64,000 bases of DNA from Adiantum capillus-veneris (Eukaryota; Streptophyta; Polypodiopsida; Polypodiales; Pteridaceae), in NCBI GenBank assembly GCA_014529385.2, contig CM043944.1:179110740-179174739 (forward strand), read 5' to 3'. The notes under the pieces were generated by a model. That model saw only the letters and a program-made list of their open reading frames with translations, ran no database searches and had not been told where the DNA came from. This document shows, one piece after another, positions 59,301-64,000 of the stretch. The position numbers were made by a program, and so were the translations under genes. Position 1 is the first letter of the stretch; the number at the start of each line of letters is the position of its first letter.

Positions 59301-62300
59301 TTGTGTGAATTGTTTTTAGATCGCAAAGACACACAATTTCTACAAAGTAACCTGGCTATTCTTAGAGGTTCTTCTTTCATCTGAATGAATTGGTCCAAAT
59401 CCCCTTTGAAGGTATGCAATTATTTGTAGAAATACAACATTTTATGGAGAGTCATCAAGAAAATTGTTTGCGTGGATCACATTCGAAGCATGCAGATATT
59501 TTTGCCAATGGCTTAAACATAGCTGGAACTTGAGGATTGTATGGTCTTAAAAATTGCACGCCTTCGGGAACATAGCAAGATTCTTGAGACCAAACTAAAA
59601 AAAAATGGAAACATCTCCTCTGTAATGCTTTGAAGTGTTCTCAACATCTGGTAAACATTATCTTCTCTAGTTGTTGACCAAATCCCAACATTGAATCTCT
59701 TCAATCTGGTCTTTAAAAAGTGGATGCACCCTGGCCGTAACACAGTATGCCTCGTGAATCATATTGAATAGATTTATGAATAGATGATGTTTGTTGACTT
59801 AATTTCAATAGTAGATCATTCAAGTCCAATATTACTATCAACATGGATTTTTTGGGATTGGATGAAGCCAAAGTAGTTGCATCAAAAATACTCTCTTGCA
59901 CATCTTTTATAGGTTGAAAGTTTTCACCCATGGCTTCCTTAGGTGAAAGATGCAGCAAAGAGGCCTCAGGTATTTGCATTTGAGTATCAATAATTGGATT
60001 CAATTCTTGAAGTGAGACCTTTGTGGATACATGTGGAAGGCTCTCATTATTTTCTGTTGGATTGAAGCATTTATTATCTATTCCACCCTCAATCCCTGGA
60101 TCTAAGAAAGAAACAATGAAATATCACACAATAGCCTCCTAGAGGATGACATATTAACAAGCAAGATATCTTGACATGAATATTGACATCCACATTAACA
60201 TCACTTTTTCTCAAACATTATTGTTTCATGTCTATTATGCAAGAAGAAAATACTTAGAGGGTAATTCTATCCAAAATATAAGTATTTTAATTTTGTTACT
60301 TATGTACTTGAAAAGGAGTAAGACTATAACCTTAGTAGATCCTAGATGTTTCTAACACTATCCATTCAATCAATACTATTAAATAAGTTTTGTGAGGATG
60401 GATGCATCTTTGATTCACCACTTGGCCAATCTAGACAAGTTCTTGAGGCGAGAAAGAAAATTTGCAATCCATAATCACGCCACCTTAAGAAAGTTTTGGA
60501 AGGAAAAGCTCATCATTTTCTATTTAGTGCTTGGATTTCTCAAAAAATATTTAAGAAGGTTTGGTGCATCTTAGATCCACCACTTGGTCATTCTAAACAT
60601 AGTATGAAAGGAGAAATGCATCCTAAATCCACCATCTTATTATTATATATAGTTTGTGCAATGAAGGATGCATCCTAAATAAAATCAAAGTCGTTCCAAT
60701 GATGTTTTGAATGGTGGTGTGCATCCTATATATTGAATCAAAGCAAGTTGTGGAAGACTAGTACTCATCTTAGATCCACCACTTGGCCAACCTTAATGGC
60801 TTCTACCAGAGTGAGTGTATTCTAAATCCACCACAAACATTTTTCACCACTTATCACATCCTTGATTCACAATAAGTGACTATTTTAAACAACTTATAGA
60901 AGTTTTTTTGCATTTTAGATCTACCACTTGTCCATTCTAAAATGTTATAGGCCACATATTGTTTCTTAGATGCATCACTTGGAGATTTGATGTTCAAGTT
61001 CTTGTTGAAGAGTAAAGGAAATTTTAATCCACCACCAAGCCACTTTGAGCAAGGTGTGAGAAGGAAAAGTGCATCTTGTATTTAGTACTTGCCCTTTTGA
61101 ATCAAATTAAGGAAGGTGTGGTGCATCCAACATCCATCACAAGATCATTCTAAACATGGTGGTGTAAGAGAAAAAATGCATCCTAGATTCACTATCTTTC
61201 CATTCCACTTGTCCAAGCCAAGATCTATTGAGTTATAGAGGACCATAAGATCCACCATTTGTATCATATATGCCATATTGAAACATAGAGAGCCATAAGG
61301 TTCACCACTTGTCCAAGCTATGTTTCATTCAAGCATAGAGGACCTTAAGGTCCCATTCTATGCTCTATTCAATCATATAGAGCCATGAGGTCCACCACTT
61401 GTCCAATCTATGCTCCATTCAAGCATAGAGAGCCACAAGACCCACCACTTGTCCAAGCTAATATTGATTCAAGCATAGAAAAACACAAGGTCCATCACTT
61501 GTCTAGTCTATGCTTTATTGAAGGGTATAGAGCCATAAGATCCACCACTTGTCCAAGGAACTAACCCATTCAAGCATAGAAACATACAAGGCTCACCATG
61601 TGTCCAATCTCTACTTTATTGAAAGACAAAGATCCATAAGGTCCACCACTTGTCTAATCGATGCTCCATTGAAGCATAGAGGACCATAAGGTCCACCACT
61701 TGTCCAATTTATTCTCTATTGAAGCATAGAGAGCCGTTAAATCCAACACTTGTTCAAGCTACGCTCCATTCCACCATAGGTAGCCACAAGGTCCACCATG
61801 TGTCCAAGCAAAGTTCCACTCTAGCATAGAGAGCCACAAGGTCCACCACTAAATCTAGGCTCTATTGAAGCATAGATAACCATAATTTCTACCACTTTTC
61901 CAAGCTATGCTCCATTCAATCATAAAGGATCATTCAAGCATAAGGTCTACCACTTCTTTCATTTTTAGGATGGACTTTGAATCTAGAAAAAAAGTGCACA
62001 TGGTACTTGACAATGAAATTGTTTGTGTTGGTTGTGTGTGTAGAACCAATGAAGATTGCACTAGTTCTGGTATAAAGATAGGGCAAGGAAATGTATCCAT
62101 ACTAGTGGAGAAATCCATTCCAAACAATCTATTCTTAAAGCTTTTGTGCGTCCTACATCCAGCAATTGGCCATTCTTAACAAGTTTCCAAACGCAAGATG
62201 CTTCATATACCATGAATTCATGATTTGAAACACGTTTTTTAAGGAAATGTGCAAATGAGGTTCACTACTTGGCCATTCTAAATAGCTATTTTAATGGGAG

Positions 62301-62720
62301 GTGAAATTTACACCCATAACTTGGCACTTCTAAGTAACCAAAAGACAAATGAGTGAAACTTATAATTACTATTTGGCCATTCTAAACAAACCTTGGAAGG
62401 TGGTAGCATCTTAAACCAAACATTCCAAGCAAGTTGTGGAAGGGTGGTTGGTGCACTCAATAAACTAGTACTTTTCCATTCAAAGAACATTGTGCAAATA
62501 TGGGTGCATCATAGATCCACCATTTGTCCAATCTATAAAAGTTCTTGAGAGGAGCAAGGAAATTTTCAATCCACCATCAAGACACTTTAAGCAAGGTATG
62601 AATGGAGAAGTGCATCCTTTACTTAACATTTAACTATTCTAAACAAGGTTTGCATGGGTTTGCTACATCCAAAATCCACTATTGGGATATTCTTAATGGT
62701 ACAAAATAAAAAATGCATTC
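56331..62720. repeat. Decayed satellite-like DNA with CCACCACTTGTCCAAGCT-type units
   Basis: Variants of tccaccacttgtccaagct or tccaccacttggccattct occur dozens of times, for example near 56,380, 56,430, 56,650, 60,415, 60,575, 60,780, 60,925, 61,020 and 62,270-62,520. At 60.4-61.2 and 62.2-62.7 kb they are joined to gtgcatcctaaat and aaggagaaatgcat with longer spacing; in the middle they form a 50-bp array. From 57 to 60 kb the units are scarce. No coding region is supported. Confidence 0.65.
61190..61960. repeat. 50-bp tandem array, about 15 units
   Basis: ccaccactt starts at 61,202, 61,252, 61,302, 61,392, 61,442, 61,492, 61,542, 61,593, 61,643, 61,693, 61,743, 61,793 and 61,843, a strict 50-bp period apart from one 10-bp loss near 61,352. 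The unit is roughly aaggtccaccacttgtccaa plus gctatgctccattcaagcat plus agagagccac. Units differ from each other by 10-25 percent. Confidence 0.9.
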
Positions 62721-63236
62721 AAAATGAACTACTGCATAAATTGCTAATGCATAAGTTTATGCTCTGATAAAATATGTACAATGAGATACAAATTCTTGTA
62801 TGGATTATGTTTAACATGGTACATGAAATTTGAAATAGAGCAGTATTATGCAAGCTCAAAAAACCTTGTGAAATTCTATGGGTACCACGTTAGGAACATA
62901 TTTTTGTATGAAATGAAATCAAGTATTCATTGCATAACATGGTAATGCCATCACAACTCATGGCGTCTATCATGATACATACTCAGTAAAAAAGAGTCGG
63001 TTTCAAATAGATTATCAATAACTTTCATATAAGGGACTTTATCATGAGATTCGAGTGATGTCATGTAAATTCATATTCTACAAGAAGTTGTTCATCACTT
63101 TCTATGTAGCATAGGGTTTCAACACAAACATAGCCACATTCATCCAAGCTAAATTGGTGGCTCTATGCCAAGGTGGAAAATTGGGATTAAAATTATAACA
63201 TACATTTGGGTTAGTTAGATATTAGATTTTATGACA
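62721..63236 (-). repeat. 3' LTR of chromovirus copy 2
   Basis: On the minus strand TGTCATAAAATC at 63,236 follows the polypurine stretch CAAGAGAGAGG (63,240-63,251) after three bases. The far end is not resolved; 62,721 is a guess. Its sequence does not resemble the family C LTR that ends copy 1. Confidence 0.55.
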
Positions 63237-63583
63237 TTACCTCTCTCTTGAAATCATAGTCGTCCTTGACTATGAGGCAGAAGAGATTAATCCTTGATGT
63301 TTCTTAGCGGGTATAGGATCCATTTTTACCCTACGACATCATTCCAAGATGGATGACTAATCCATTTGGGGCTTCGGAGACTTAGCTGCCGCAAGCATGT
63401 CTACTCTTGAGTCCATTTCATTCTCCCTAAGTAGAGTGAAAAATTCTACTTGGTATTTAGGAGACGTCGTCATCACAAACATGATTTTCAGTATGCATAC
63501 TACTTAAATTTGTGCACAACAAAAAGAGAATTACTCGTATAGGACAAAAATATTGATCTTTTAAGAGAAACATTTACATTTGC
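63237..63583 (-). other. 3' UTR and PPT of chromovirus copy 2
   Basis: The coding-proximal 200 bp match 27,456-27,640 inverted, including ttctctttttgttgtgcaca. The rest, to the PPT at 63,240-63,251, has no partner in copy 1. Confidence 0.7.
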
Positions 63584-64000
63584 TTACTCTAATGTAGCGT
63601 TGTAAGCATTGACAAGGTTCATACTATCCTTAAGCTGTATTCCTTGCATCCATCTAGCATCTTCAAAAGGGTAATTTTTGAACATAATAAGATATCCTGG
63701 GATAATCTTACCATGCCTCAGCACCTTGTCCTCATGTACAAGGATAGCTTTGGGTTATAGTACCTCTTCTTGGTCTTTGATTTATGGGGGATCTTCAATA
63801 ATTGGGTTTTTTGGTGGCTCTCACTTTGTAGGGCTTTGAGTAGGCTCACATGAAGCATTGTGTATGAGCCAATGGTTGGGAGATTTTGAGTTAATAAACA
63901 TATCATTGATTGGATTCAACATTTGAAAAGGACCATAGTATCTTTTTACTAGTTTAGCATAATACTTTTGATGGCCCATAGGATTTATCCCAATGTTTGC
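63584..64000 (-). pseudogene. Integrase tail and chromodomain of chromovirus copy 2, cut by window end
   Basis: Minus-strand reading: QKYYAKLVKRYYGPFQMLNP, NHWLIHN, an acidic linker with stops, then ILVHEDKVLRHGKIIPGYLI, FKNYPFEDARWMQGIQL and NLVNAYNATLE, stop at 63,584-63,586. The chromodomain is uninterrupted and better kept than in copy 1. Stops in the linker show that the copy is also dead. The rest of the element lies beyond 64,000. Confidence 0.8.

Noticed and set aside
55001-63100. Many 60-135 codon ORFs
   Set aside because: AT-rich satellite-like region with no recognisable domains. The frames follow the repeat units.

Overview
This window looks like non-genic chromatin from a large, repeat-rich land-plant genome. 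It is AT-rich, has no intact host gene that I can recognise, and is packed with decayed, nested LTR retrotransposons. The element mix is Ty3/gypsy chromoviruses with a chromodomain, gypsy elements primed by tRNA-Asp, a gypsy lineage with an FLDD-VPIKG reverse-transcriptase box that I associate with fungi and non-flowering plants, and Ty1/copia. A fern, a lycophyte or another non-flowering plant is my best guess; this is inference, not proof.

Layout. 1-5.2 kb: element A1 (LTR, tRNA-Asp PBS, a 3.1-kb leader carrying spaced palindromes, a broken gag). 5.2-8.3 kb: no recognisable gene. 8.3-10.9 kb: two LTRs of one family (C) in opposite orientation. 10.9-11.8 kb: a leader fragment of family D. 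11.8-18.1 kb: a minus-strand gypsy element with gag, protease, RT, RNase H and integrase, all with stops or frameshifts, rearranged around an inverted leader copy. 18.8-19.7 kb: fragment of family E. 20-21.4 kb: several small tandem repeats. 22.2-22.7 kb: an intronless DEAD-box RNA helicase fragment directly upstream of a polypurine tract and LTR (22.77-23.72 kb). 23.7-28.7 kb: a decayed plus-strand chromovirus ending in an LTR that is itself followed by a PBS and gag remnant. 29.2-32.4 kb: minus-strand Ty1/copia. 33.5-39 kb: element F with unusual acidic and coiled-coil pseudo-ORFs, split by a second copy of the element A 5' end (35.35-36.94 kb). 43.1-50.86 kb: element D, with both LTRs, PBS and PPT but no visible RT or integrase. 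51.7-54.6 kb: second copy of family E. 56.3-62.7 kb: decayed satellite-like DNA with a clear 50-bp tandem array at 61.2-61.96 kb. 62.7-64 kb: a minus-strand chromovirus 3' end running off the window.

The most unusual signal is an architecture shared by two related gag-bearing families (A and D). Each has an LTR that begins with a perfect short inverted repeat, a tRNA-Asp-type PBS, and a long untranslated leader in which a family-specific palindrome recurs about every 270-300 bp. The palindrome sequences differ (AGTCTATCGCGATAGACT in A, AATAATCACGATTATT in D), but the spacing, the centre and a further copy inside the LTR are the same in both.

Nothing here is a working pathway. All coding regions carry stops, frameshifts or deletions, and any activity would depend on intact relatives elsewhere in the genome.
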